Positions 35,239 through 44,352 of a stretch of 64,000 bases of DNA are shown in pieces. Both the position numbers and the translations under genes were made by a program. The stretch lies in the NCBI RefSeq assembly GCF_014196835.1, contig NZ_JACIEK010000001.1, positions 682,001-746,000 on the forward strand. Reading direction: 5' to 3'. Source of the stretch: Aureimonas pseudogalii (GTDB lineage: Bacteria; Pseudomonadota; Alphaproteobacteria; Rhizobiales; Rhizobiaceae). Under the pieces are notes generated by a model, which saw only the letters and a list, made by a program, of their open reading frames with translations, was not told the origin of the DNA and searched no databases. Within the stretch, counting starts at the first letter, position 1; each line of letters starts with the position of its first letter.

Positions 35239-36309
35239 TCACAGCGCCAGGGGCGCCGCGTAGCCGGTGAGTTCGAGATAGCCGCGCCCGCCGGGCGTGC
35301 GCACCGCGCCCTCCCAGTAGACCGGCAGGCCGCCGGAGCGCCCGTCGAGTTCCTGGTCGGGAAAGAGCGGCGTCAGTGGAAAGGCGCGCTCGCCTTCGGG
35401 CAGCCGCAGGCGCAGCATCTGCGCGACCGGATAGATCGCGTCGGTGCGCGGCGAGCGCCAGGTTTCCACCGTCGTCCACGAGACGTCGCCCGGCGCGAAG
35501 CGCACGATCTCGCCGCCGGGCCGGCGCAGCGAGCCGCCGGCATGAAGCGTGCCGCCGTCGCGGTCGCGGATGCGGAACGCCATGAGCGCGCCGCCGTCGT
35601 CGAGATTGAGGCCCGTCCAGTCCCAGCCGACGGCGCCGGGCATGAGGTAGTCGGAGGACCATTCGCGGTCGAGCCAGGCCTCGCCGGTCACCGCTTCGCC
35701 CACCCCTTCGCCCCCTCGGCGCAGCGTGCCGGTGACGGTCAGGTGCGGCATCGAATAGTAGTAGCTCGCCTGCCCCGCGAGCGGACCCTTGCGGCTGTAG
35801 CCGTTCTCGCCCTGCAGGAAAGGCGGCTGCGTCGGCTCGAAGGCGAGCTCGAAGCCGAACTCGGGCGTCGCGACGCGCGTGTGGAACCGCTCGTCGGCGT
35901 CGCGCCGCAGCCACCAGTCGCGGATGGCGACGTCGGCATCGGTCTCGGCCGCCTCGGCCAGCCCGAAGCCGGCACGTGCGGCCCGCTCGCCGTGCAGCAG
36001 GCGCCCCTCGGCGGGGTCGGAGAGGGCGGCGTGGGCGAAGAGCACCTGCGAGGGGGCGAAGCGGCTGGGGTTGGCAGGATCCATCGACGGCCGCGTGCGG
36101 AAGAACGTAACCTGAAAGCCTCGCTCGCGCCCGTCCGCCCCCTTCAGCCAGCCGGTGACGTACCACCATTCGGTGCGGAAGTCGGGATGGGCGCCGTGGT
36201 CGGCGGGAAAGGCGAAGGCCCGGCCGGGCGCCACGACGGCCGGCGCATCGGCCGCGCGGGCCGGCGCGACAGAGATCAGCAGCACCAAGAACATCCGCAG
36301 CCAGTGCAT
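35239..36309 (-). CDS. AttH/CrtC-like lipocalin-domain secreted protein
   Basis: Exported 356-aa protein with signal peptide MHWLRMFLVLLISVAPARA followed by AD. It belongs to the lipocalin-like group that also contains carotenoid 1,2-hydratase (CrtC). The hallmark FPADHGAHPDFRTEWWYVTG is near residues 34-53, with FQVTFFRTRPSMD and WLDREWSSDYL later. The genes next to it are an FtsX-like permease and a LolD-like ATPase, and it overlaps the permease stop by 1 bp. That fits the AttE-F-G-H type cassette, so a periplasmic partner of the transporter is more likely than a carotenoid enzyme. Confidence 0.8.
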   Translation of the reverse strand: MHWLRMFLVLLISVAPARAADAPAVVAPGRAFAFPADHGAHPDFRTEWWYVTGWLKGADGRERGFQVTFFRTRPSMDPANPSRFAPSQVLFAHAALSDPAEGRLLHGERAARAGFGLAEAAETDADVAIRDWWLRRDADERFHTRVATPEFGFELAFEPTQPPFLQGENGYSRKGPLAGQASYYYSMPHLTVTGTLRRGGEGVGEAVTGEAWLDREWSSDYLMPGAVGWDWTGLNLDDGGALMAFRIRDRDGGTLHAGGSLRRPGGEIVRFAPGDVSWTTVETWRSPRTDAIYPVAQMLRLRLPEGERAFPLTPLFPDQELDGRSGGLPVYWEGAVRTPGGRGYLELTGYAAPLAL

Positions 36310-38834
36310 CACCAATCCTCCCGAACCGCATCCACCGCGCCGCGGCCAGTGGCGCGCCGCCCGGCCAGGACGGCCGTGCCCGCGGCGGCGAGCACCAGCG
36401 CCGCCACCACGGCAAGGATCGTGCCGAGCGGCAGGCGCGTCGTCATCGTCCAGTTGAAGGACTGCGGGTTGATGACGTGGATGAGCACCTGCGACAGCAC
36501 GAGCCCGAGCGCCACGCCCGCGAGCGCCCCGACGGCGCCGAGCGTGGCGCCTTCCAGACCCAGCATGGCGACGATCTGCCCTTTGGAGACGCCGAGATGA
36601 CGGAGCATGCCGAACTCGCGCACCCGCGCGATCGTGCCCGCCGACATGGTGGCCGCGACGCCAGCGAGCCCGACGAGGATGGCGACGGCCTCCAGCGCGT
36701 AGGTGATGGCGAAGGATCGGTCGAAGAGATCGAGCGCGAAGCGGCGCAGCGTCGCCGGCTCGGCGATCTCGACGCCCGGCGTGTCGGCAAGCGCCGCCAG
36801 AAGCGCTTCGCGCACGTTGGCACTCTCGGCGCCGGGCGCGAGCGTCACCGCGCCCTCGCCGCGCGAGGCATCGCCGGTGAGCCGCGTGTAGTCCTCGGCG
36901 CGCATCGCCACCGCGCCGGTCTGGCGCGCGTAGTCGCGCCAGATGCCGGCGACCGCGAAATTCTGCGAGCCCGGCCCGAGCGGCAGTGCCACGCGCTCGC
37001 CGGGGCTCCAGCCGTAGAGGCGCGAGGCCGGCTCCGAGATCCAGACGGGGATCGCGCCCTCCGGCACCGGCGTCTGGCGCAGCAGCACGAGCGAGGCGTC
37101 GGGCCGGGCGGGATCGACGGGCCGCGCGATCAGCGTCACCGGCGGCCGGTCGGGCGCGAGCGTCAAGGGCAATTGCCGGCTGAAGTCGAGCCGGCCGATG
37201 CCGGACACCGCAGCGAGCCGCGCCTGCGCGGCGGGATCGAGGCCCGCGCCCTCGACGCGAAGATAGAGGTCGGCCGAGAGTACCTGTGCCAGCCATTCGT
37301 CCACCGCGCCGCGAAAGCTCGTGACCATGGTCGCCATGGCGATCATCAGCGCCGTACTCGCGACGATGCCGCAGAGGGCGGTGGCCGCCTCGCCCGGCGC
37401 GCCGTGCACGTGGCGCAGCGCCAGCGAGAGCGGCAGAGGGCGCAGCGGCCGGCCGACCCATCCCGCCAGCAGGCGGCGCGCCAGCCACGGCACGCCGGCG
37501 ACGCCGCCGGCGAGGATCAGCGCCATCGCCGCGAAGCCTGCGAGCGGCAGGCCACCGATCGAAGGCAGCAGCGCCGCGACGCCGCCCGCCGCGAGCAGCA
37601 CCACGGCCGGGCGCCAGGGAACGGGGCGGCGGGGGTCGAGAAGGTCGCCGCTGTTCTTCAAGGCCGCCGCGGGGGCGGCGCGCGAGGCGGCGCGCGCCGG
37701 CAGCACGGAGCCGAGCAGCGCCGCGGCGAGGCCGAGCGCGAAGAACAAGGCCGCCGCGCCCGGCGCGAAGACTATCCGCACGTCGGCGCCCCGGAAGTAG
37801 CCGGCGCCGAGATCGCCGCCGAGAAGCCGCAGCGCCAGGACGGCCAGCCCGTAGCCGGCAAGGAGGCCGGCGGCCGAGCCGAGGACACCGATGACGAGAC
37901 CTTCCAGGCCCACCGCCGCGACGATGCCCGAGCGCGGCAGGCCGAGCGTTCGCACCAGCGCGAAGGCGCGAAGACGCCGCGCCACCGACAGCGACTGCGC
38001 GGAGAAGACGAGGAAGCCGCCGGTGATCAGCGCGACCAGCGCCAGCATGGTGAGATTGACGCGATAGGCGCGCGACAGAGCACTGCCCTGCGCCGCTTCG
38101 CTCTCGCCGGTGGCGAGCGCCGCATCCGCCGGCAGCAGCGCCGTCAACGCGGCCTCGGCGGCGCGGCGGTCTGAGAGCTTGAGGTCCAGCCGGTCCAGCC
38201 GCCCGAGCCGGTCGAAGCGCCACTGCGCGGCGGCGATGTCGAGCGTGCCGATCCGCTGGCCCGCGGCGACGCCGGACAGAACGCCCGCGATGCGCAAGGC
38301 GGCGCGCCGGCCGTTCGCCGCCACCTCGATCGTCTCGCCGACGGTCCGGCCGGTCTCGGCCAGCGCGTCGCGCGAGAGAAACAGCGCGTCGTCGGCGAAG
38401 GCCGCGGCCTGATCGGCGTCCGGCCCCGCCGGCGGCAGGCCGACGAGGCTCAGCGTCACTGCCCCGGCGCGGATGACGTCGAGCCCGAGCAGCGTGAAGC
38501 GCGCCGCGCCGGCTTCCGCCTCGAGGCTGACGACGGGGCTGGCGTCCATGACGCCTTCCGCCAGCGCCACGCGGGGGTAGAGCGCCTCGTCGAAGCCGAG
38601 GGGGCTCGCGGCCCGCACCGCGAGGTCGGCCGCGCCGTTGACGCCGCGCACCGCGCCGTCGAACGAGGCGAGCGCCGAGCCGTTGACGAGATGCACGGCG
38701 AAGCCGAGCGCGACGCCCACCGCGATCGCCACCGCCGTGGCGAGGAAGCGCGCGGGATGGGCGCGCCACTCGCCGGCGATGAGCCAGACGAGCGCCCGGC
38801 GCGCGGCCGCGAGATCGGCGCTAGCGGCCCGCAT
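36309..38834 (-). CDS. FtsX-like ABC permease (Att/LolCE type)
   Basis: An 841-aa membrane protein with an N-terminal anchor (LATAVAIAVGVALGFAVHLV), a large periplasmic loop, three helices, an internal pair, a second periplasmic loop, and C-terminal helices: two FtsX permease halves in one chain. The last FtsX unit (AVAILVGLAGVAATMSAGTI, then GLEGATLGAVGALAGVALGL) is well preserved. It overlaps the ATPase upstream by 14 bp and the lipocalin-like gene downstream. Such MacB/LolCE-type systems extrude or mobilise lipids and lipoproteins mechanically. Cargo is unknown. Confidence 0.85.
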   Translation of the reverse strand: MRAASADLAAARRALVWLIAGEWRAHPARFLATAVAIAVGVALGFAVHLVNGSALASFDGAVRGVNGAADLAVRAASPLGFDEALYPRVALAEGVMDASPVVSLEAEAGAARFTLLGLDVIRAGAVTLSLVGLPPAGPDADQAAAFADDALFLSRDALAETGRTVGETIEVAANGRRAALRIAGVLSGVAAGQRIGTLDIAAAQWRFDRLGRLDRLDLKLSDRRAAEAALTALLPADAALATGESEAAQGSALSRAYRVNLTMLALVALITGGFLVFSAQSLSVARRLRAFALVRTLGLPRSGIVAAVGLEGLVIGVLGSAAGLLAGYGLAVLALRLLGGDLGAGYFRGADVRIVFAPGAAALFFALGLAAALLGSVLPARAASRAAPAAALKNSGDLLDPRRPVPWRPAVVLLAAGGVAALLPSIGGLPLAGFAAMALILAGGVAGVPWLARRLLAGWVGRPLRPLPLSLALRHVHGAPGEAATALCGIVASTALMIAMATMVTSFRGAVDEWLAQVLSADLYLRVEGAGLDPAAQARLAAVSGIGRLDFSRQLPLTLAPDRPPVTLIARPVDPARPDASLVLLRQTPVPEGAIPVWISEPASRLYGWSPGERVALPLGPGSQNFAVAGIWRDYARQTGAVAMRAEDYTRLTGDASRGEGAVTLAPGAESANVREALLAALADTPGVEIAEPATLRRFALDLFDRSFAITYALEAVAILVGLAGVAATMSAGTIARVREFGMLRHLGVSKGQIVAMLGLEGATLGAVGALAGVALGLVLSQVLIHVINPQSFNWTMTTRLPLGTILAVVAALVLAAAGTAVLAGRRATGRGAVDAVREDW

Positions 38835-39510
38835 GAGGCTCCAGCCCGGTGGCGGTGAGGCGGAGCACGCGGTCGGCGACGGCGGCGGTCGCCTGCGAAT
38901 GCGTGACGATCACCGCCGCCGCGCCTTCCTCGCGCACCGACCGGCGCAGGAGGTTCAACACGACGTCCGCCGTGTCGGGATCGAGATTGCCGGTCGGCTC
39001 GTCGGCAAGGATCAGCGCCGGGCGATGGACGAGCGCACGGGCGATGGCGACGCGCTGCAGCTCGCCGCCGGAGAGATCGCGCGCGTAGGAGGAGCCGCGC
39101 CCTTCGAGGCCGACGCCCGCCAGCATCGCCTCGGCCCGCGCGTCCACCGTTCCGCGCTCGGCCGAGATCAGCGCCAGCGGCAGCGCCACGTTCTGGCGCA
39201 AGGTCAGGTAGGGCAGGATGTGGAAGGCCTGGAACACGAAGCCGATGCGCTCGCGGCGAAGCTTGGTGGAGGCTGCCTCGCCCAGCGCGCCGAGATTAAT
39301 ACCGTCGACGAGCACGGTGCCGGCGTCGCCCGCGTCGAGCCCCGCGAGGATGTTGAGGAGCGTCGACTTGCCGACGCCGGATTCGCCGACGATCGCAACG
39401 ATCTCGCCGGCCCCGGCGTCGAGCCGCAGGTTCGAGAAGAGTTGCCGGCCGCCGGGCACCGATTTGGCGAGATCGCGGACGGTGAGAACGGGTGTTCCGT
39501 CGGGTCTCAA
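38821..39510 (-). CDS. LolD/MacB-type ABC transporter ATPase
   Basis: Cytoplasmic ATPase of the three-gene cassette, 229 aa. Walker A is GESGVGKST near residues 42-50, the Q-loop FVFQAFHILPYLT follows, then signature DLSGGELQRVAIARAL and Walker B LILADEPTGNLD. This is the LolD/MacB subclass that works with FtsX-like permeases. First gene of the cassette; the permease starts 14 bp before its stop. Confidence 0.9.
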   Translation of the reverse strand: MRPDGTPVLTVRDLAKSVPGGRQLFSNLRLDAGAGEIVAIVGESGVGKSTLLNILAGLDAGDAGTVLVDGINLGALGEAASTKLRRERIGFVFQAFHILPYLTLRQNVALPLALISAERGTVDARAEAMLAGVGLEGRGSSYARDLSGGELQRVAIARALVHRPALILADEPTGNLDPDTADVVLNLLRRSVREEGAAAVIVTHSQATAAVADRVLRLTATGLEPHAGR

Positions 39511-39642
39511 GCTGCCTCGTCCTTCATGCCGGTCTGTTCTCTCGGTCTACCTGCTACCCAAGATGGGGCGCGCCGTCGGATCGGCAGGGCCAAGCGGGCG
39601 GGCGCATCGTCGCGGAGGCACCGGCAGCACGACGCGAGCCCG

Positions 39643-41037
39643 TCAGTCCTCGTCCGTCTCCGCGGCGCAGAGCTTCTCGACCGCGGCTTCGTAAGCCTTG
39701 AAGTCGATCTTGCGCAGCGAGTTCTCGCTCTGGTAGCGCACCGTGCCGAAGATCGGCCTTCGCGCCCAGGGCCGGTCGTGCAGGCCGTAGGTCCAGGCGA
39801 CGTTGGTAAAGGAGTTGGGGTCGCGCCCGTCGAGGAAGAAGCGGTTGTTGAGGCGCAGCGTGCGCTCGAACCCCTCCTTCGCGCTGCCCGACCATTCGAG
39901 GATCTTCTTGGCCCAGTACATGCGCAGGTGGTTGTGCATGTAGCCGGTGACCCGCATCTCGGCCATCGCGACGTTCCAGCCGTGGTCGTGCGTCTCGCCT
40001 TCGATCAACTGATCGTCGGTGTAGCGGTGCTCGCGATGGTCCTTCGCCTGCTCGTGCAGGGTCTTCTGCGCCCATTCCGGCACGGCGTCCTCGAACCGGT
40101 CGTAGTGCTCGGTGGTGTTGACGTGGTTCATCGACAGCTCGCGCCGCACCACGAGCTCCTCGACGAAGGCGTCGCGATCCTCGTCGCTTCCGCCCTCGGC
40201 CTCGCGCACCGCCAACACGATCTCGGCCGGCGAGATCTGCCCGAAATGCAGGTATGGGCTCATGTGCGAGGCTGCGCCCGCCTCCGGCTTGCCGCGGCCC
40301 GCGCCGTAGGAGCGGAAGGGCCCGTCGAGATAGGCCTTCAGAAGCCGGCGCGCCTCGCTCTCGCCGCCCCGGAACCGGCGCACCGGCGGCACCGAGCGAT
40401 CGAGCGTCATGCCGGCCAGCACCTTGGCGGGGTCGGAAATGTCGACGTCGCCCTTCGGCACCGTCGTCGCCTTGTGCTTCACGGGCGCGGCGCGCAGCGG
40501 ATGGAGGAAGTCGTCGAGATGGCGGCGGATCTTCGGGCGGATGGTGCGCGCGCCGTATTCGTGTTTGTCCGACGCGATCTCGACGGGCACCACGACGTCG
40601 CCCTCGACCTGGACGATCCGTCCCTCCACCGCCCCAGTGATCTCGCCGTACCAGCGCTTCTGGATGGCGAGATAGCCGCAGTCGAGCACTAGGAGGGCGG
40701 CATCGCGCGCAAGGTCGATCGCGATCTCGGCGGGCGAGGCCTTGCGCATCACGAAGCCGATGCCGCGTTTCTCCAGCCCCGCGGCCATGTCGGCGAGCCC
40801 GTCGAGCAGGAAGGCGTAGTGCCGGGCGTTCGCCTCGGGAAAGCCGTTGGAGCCATCGAGCAGGCCGAAGCAGACGACGACGGGGAGCTTCAGCCGGTTG
40901 GCCTCCCCCACCGCATATTCGAGCGCCGGGTTGAAGCGCGCGCGGTTGGCCTGCTGGGCGAGGTAGAGCACGTAGCCAGCATCGCCGCGCGGCTCGACGT
41001 CCTTGAGAATGCGCACGCGCCCGTCTTCGATCGTCAT
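39643..41037 (-). CDS. Class II CPD photolyase
   Basis: Light-dependent repair enzyme splitting cyclobutane pyrimidine dimers. It is 464 aa. The C-terminal FAD domain has the class II pattern: SPYLHFGQISPAEIVL, ELSMNHVNTTEHYD, MHNHLRMYWAKKILEWS and NNRFFLDGRDPNSFTNVAW. The N-terminal antenna domain is also complete. ATG at 41037. It lies 132 bp upstream of the ABC cassette on the same strand and diverges from the hydrolase fusion. With the carotenoids and UdgX it suggests adaptation to sunlight. Confidence 0.93.
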   Translation of the reverse strand: MTIEDGRVRILKDVEPRGDAGYVLYLAQQANRARFNPALEYAVGEANRLKLPVVVCFGLLDGSNGFPEANARHYAFLLDGLADMAAGLEKRGIGFVMRKASPAEIAIDLARDAALLVLDCGYLAIQKRWYGEITGAVEGRIVQVEGDVVVPVEIASDKHEYGARTIRPKIRRHLDDFLHPLRAAPVKHKATTVPKGDVDISDPAKVLAGMTLDRSVPPVRRFRGGESEARRLLKAYLDGPFRSYGAGRGKPEAGAASHMSPYLHFGQISPAEIVLAVREAEGGSDEDRDAFVEELVVRRELSMNHVNTTEHYDRFEDAVPEWAQKTLHEQAKDHREHRYTDDQLIEGETHDHGWNVAMAEMRVTGYMHNHLRMYWAKKILEWSGSAKEGFERTLRLNNRFFLDGRDPNSFTNVAWTYGLHDRPWARRPIFGTVRYQSENSLRKIDFKAYEAAVEKLCAAETDED

Positions 41038-41211
41038 GAACCCTCGTCACCTCGCGAGCCGCCCGGCGCGGCTCTCCGCGCGATGGAAATGGCCTTCGCG
41101 CGGGCGGCGCACAGGGGAGAACCGGCCTCGCTGCACGGCTTCGGCATGGTTGCGGCAAACTGCTGCAGCGGGGATCGTTGCCTTGGAACGGTTCCAGCCC
41201 ATTTGCGCCGC

Positions 41212-42645
41212 ATGCCCGAAAACGTCGCCGTCCCTCGCCCCACCTTCGTTCTCCTCCACTTCCTCGGCGGCAGCGCCCGCGAGTGGCGGCACGTCCGCAC
41301 CGATCTCAACGCGGAGGCCGACACGCTCGCCGTCGATCTGCCCGGCTTCGGCGACGCCGCCGGGATCGCCCGCTATTCGGTGGACGAGATGGCCGATCAC
41401 GTCGTGGCCGCGATCGTCGCGGCGGCCCCGGCGCGCTGGATTCTCGTCGGCCACAGCATGGGCGCCAAGGTGGCGATGGCGATCACGCGCCGGATCGAGG
41501 ACGGGGTGCTCGCGCTGCCCGGTCTCGCCGGCCTCGCGCTCGTCGCGGGATCGCCGCCCGCGCCCGAGCCGATGGAGGAGGAACGCCGCGCGCGCATGCT
41601 CGGTTGGTTCAAGGGATCGGCGGACGAGTCGCGCCGGCAGGCGGAGGAGTTCGTCGACGCCAACGTCGTGGCGCTTGGGCTAGATGACCGCGCCCTTGCG
41701 GTGGAGGAGGTGCTGCGGCTCGACCGCCGCGCCTGGGAGGCTTGGCTCGAGTCCGGCAGCAAGGAAGACTGGCGCGAGCGGATCGGCGTGCTCGCGACGC
41801 CCGCGTTGATCGTCTCAGGCGGCGAGGATGCCGATCTCGGCCCCGTCGCGCAGGACGAGTTGACCCGGCCGCATTTCCGCACCGTCCACGCCGCGGTGCT
41901 CGAAGGCGCCAAGCACCTCCTTCCGCTGGAGCGCGCCGAGCAACTGGCGCGGCTCCTGCTCCAATTCGCCGGGAGCGATGCGGAAGGCGACGACACCGAC
42001 GGCCCCGACGGCGAGACGCTCGATTCCGCCTATCGCGACCTCATCGCGTCCGACCGCGTCTCGCCCAAGCTGCGGGCGATCCTTTTGGATCGCGCTCGCC
42101 CCGACGATCCCGCCTACGCGCCGCAGGCGCTGACCGCCCCCCAGTTCGCCACCCTGCGCCGTCTCGTCGAGCGTCTGATCCCGCAAGAAACCGAGACGCC
42201 AATCGACCTCGCGGCGCGGCTCGATGCGATGATGGCGGAGGCCACCGGCAACGGCTGGCGCTTCGAGGCGCTGCCGACCGACCCCGACGCCTATCGCCAT
42301 GCGCTGGACACGCTGGCCGAACTGCCACTCCCTGGCGCGACGAGCTTCGCCGAGTCCGACGAGGCGACGCGTGACGAGACGATCCGGCGCATCGCGGCTG
42401 GCGAGATCGAGGCGCCCGGCGGTCCCGGCCGTCTCGACGGCGCGGGCCTGACGCTCTGGTTCCAGGAGGTCCTTTCCGACGCTCTGCGCCTCTACGCGGC
42501 CCACCCCGCCACCATGGCCCGCATCGGCTATTCCGGCATCGCCAATGGCGGGCCGGGCGGCGCCGGCTTCCAGGGCTTCCGCCGGGTCGGGATCGGCGAG
42601 CGCGAACCCTTCGAGCCTCTCGCCGCCGCCGATCGCGCCCGATGA
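41212..42645 (+). CDS. Alpha/beta hydrolase fused to a gluconate 2-dehydrogenase subunit 3-like domain
   Basis: Two-domain protein, 477 aa from the ATG at 41212. Residues 1-255 form an alpha/beta hydrolase with nucleophile in VGHSMGAKVAMA (near residue 83), acid in SGGEDADLG and His in EGAKHLLPLERA. Residues about 275-477 look like the gluconate 2-dehydrogenase gamma (subunit 3) family: TLRRLVERLIPQ, WFQEVLSDALRLYAAHPATM and GYSGIANGGPGG. The frame is open upstream to 40819 but without family sequence. The next gene is a GMC flavoenzyme after 52 bp, which is the usual partner of subunit 3, but fused to a hydrolase here. Confidence 0.75.
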   Translation: MPENVAVPRPTFVLLHFLGGSAREWRHVRTDLNAEADTLAVDLPGFGDAAGIARYSVDEMADHVVAAIVAAAPARWILVGHSMGAKVAMAITRRIEDGVLALPGLAGLALVAGSPPAPEPMEEERRARMLGWFKGSADESRRQAEEFVDANVVALGLDDRALAVEEVLRLDRRAWEAWLESGSKEDWRERIGVLATPALIVSGGEDADLGPVAQDELTRPHFRTVHAAVLEGAKHLLPLERAEQLARLLLQFAGSDAEGDDTDGPDGETLDSAYRDLIASDRVSPKLRAILLDRARPDDPAYAPQALTAPQFATLRRLVERLIPQETETPIDLAARLDAMMAEATGNGWRFEALPTDPDAYRHALDTLAELPLPGATSFAESDEATRDETIRRIAAGEIEAPGGPGRLDGAGLTLWFQEVLSDALRLYAAHPATMARIGYSGIANGGPGGAGFQGFRRVGIGEREPFEPLAAADRAR

Positions 42646-42697
42646 ATCCGTCTCGCCCCCTGCCGACCCCGATCCGCCCCGCCGAAGGACCATCCCG

Positions 42698-44248
42698 TTG
42701 AACCTCGATCGCATGCGCCGCCACGCCCTCAACGAGACCGTCGACGCCGTGGTGATCGGCACCGGCGCGGGCGGCGCCCCGCTGCTTGCGCGCCTCGCCA
42801 AGGCCGGGCTGAAGGTCGTCGCCCTCGAGGCGGGCTCGAACCGGCGCCCGGAAGAGGAGTTCGTCGCCGACGAGGCGGCCTCGGGCGATCTCTACTGGAT
42901 GCGCGAGCGCATCAGCGGCGGGCGCACCCCGGAAGCCTTTGGCGCCAACAACAGCGGCGTCGGCGTCGGCGGCTCCACCCTGCACTGGGGCGCCTACGTG
43001 CCCCGCGCCGACGCGCGCGACATGCGCCTGCGCTCGCAGACGGGCGTCGGCGAGGACTGGCCCATCGCCTTCGACGAGTTGCTCCCGTATTTCCGCTCGG
43101 TCGAGGATTTCATCGGCGTCTCCGGCCCGGCCGACTACCTGTGGGATCCCCGGCGCGGCTACAAGCTGCCGCCGGTGCCGCGCAACGCGCCGGCGCAGGC
43201 GATGGCGGCGGGCTGCGAGAAACTGGGCCTGCGGGTCTCCGACGGGCCAGTGGCCGTGGTGTCGCGCCCCTTCGAGCAGAAGGGCGGCGATCTGCGCCAT
43301 GCCTGCGTCAATTGCGGCTTCTGCCACCAGGGCTGCCGCAACGGCGCCAAGGCCTCGATGGACGTGACCTACCTGCCGCTCGCGGTGGCGCATGGCGCGG
43401 AGATCCGCCCGGACTGCTTCGTCCACAAGATCGAGTTCGACCGCTCGGGCCGCGCCACGGGCGTCGTCTACCGGCACGAGGGCGTCGATCATCGCCAGCC
43501 CTGCGGCGCGGTGTTCCTGTGCGCCGGCGCCGTCGAGACGCCGCGGCTCCTCCTCAATCTCGGCGTCGCCAACGCCAACGGACAGGTCGGCCGCAACTAT
43601 CTGGCGCATGTCGCGACGCAGGTCTGGGGCACGTTCGACGCCGAGATGCGGATGAACAAGGGCTATCCGTCCGCGATGATCACCGAGGACATGGTGCGCC
43701 CGCAGGATGCCGATTTCGCCGGCGGCTACCTCGTGCAGAGCCTCGGCGTGGTGCTGCAGACCTTCGCCGACCAGGTGGCGCGCGGACGCGGCCTCTGGGG
43801 CCAGCCGCTGGTGGACTATCTCGACCGCTACAACCATCTCGCGGGCATCGGCATCAACGGCGAGACCCTGCCGAGCGACGACAACCTGTTGACGCTGTCG
43901 GACGAGACCGACGATCTCGGCCTGCGCAAGGCCTTGATCCAGTTCAGCGAGGGCGAGAACGAACGGCGGCTGAAGGCCCATGCCACGGCCTTCATGAAGG
44001 GTATCTGGGAGGCGGCAGGCGCCAGCGACATCTGGGTGCTCGATCGCACCGCCCACACGATCGGCACCTGCCGCATGGGCACCGACCGCGAGCGCTCGGT
44101 GGTCGATCCCACGGGGCGCAGCCACGAGGTTCCCAACCTCTGGATCGCCGACAATTCGGTGTTCCCCTCCTCGCTCTCGGCCAATCCGGCGCTCACCATC
44201 ATGGCGCTGTCGCTGCGCACGGCCGACGCCTTCCTCGCCGCTCGCTGA
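42698..44248 (+). CDS. GMC oxidoreductase, gluconate/fructose dehydrogenase large-subunit type
   Basis: FAD enzyme oxidising an alcohol or sugar, 516 aa from the TTG at 42698, which follows AAGGACC at good spacing. An ATG at 42713 is the alternative. N-terminal FAD fold is VVIGTGAGGAPLLARLAKAG and the GMC loop is NSGVGVGGSTLHWGAY. A cysteine cluster CVNCGFCHQGCRNGAK resembles the Fe-S/electron relay of membrane-linked dehydrogenases. The C-terminal segment includes TIGTCRMGTDRERSVVDPTG and NSVFPSSLSANPALTIMAL. No Tat signal is evident, so subunit 3 may guide export. No cytochrome subunit follows. Confidence 0.88.
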   Translation: MNLDRMRRHALNETVDAVVIGTGAGGAPLLARLAKAGLKVVALEAGSNRRPEEEFVADEAASGDLYWMRERISGGRTPEAFGANNSGVGVGGSTLHWGAYVPRADARDMRLRSQTGVGEDWPIAFDELLPYFRSVEDFIGVSGPADYLWDPRRGYKLPPVPRNAPAQAMAAGCEKLGLRVSDGPVAVVSRPFEQKGGDLRHACVNCGFCHQGCRNGAKASMDVTYLPLAVAHGAEIRPDCFVHKIEFDRSGRATGVVYRHEGVDHRQPCGAVFLCAGAVETPRLLLNLGVANANGQVGRNYLAHVATQVWGTFDAEMRMNKGYPSAMITEDMVRPQDADFAGGYLVQSLGVVLQTFADQVARGRGLWGQPLVDYLDRYNHLAGIGINGETLPSDDNLLTLSDETDDLGLRKALIQFSEGENERRLKAHATAFMKGIWEAAGASDIWVLDRTAHTIGTCRMGTDRERSVVDPTGRSHEVPNLWIADNSVFPSSLSANPALTIMALSLRTADAFLAAR

Positions 44249-44352
44249 GCGGGGTCCGTTCGCGCCTGACGATCCCGCGCGGGGCGAGAGGGATCGCATG
44301 GCTGCCTGCGACGTTGGGCCTCGGGGAACCGGGACCGACGAGGGGACAGATC

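Noticed and set aside
35239-36309. Carotenoid 1,2-hydratase (CrtC) as the function of the lipocalin-like gene
   Set aside because: Signal peptide and overlap with an FtsX-like permease fit an Att-type transport partner; the crt genes here make zeaxanthin, which does not need CrtC.
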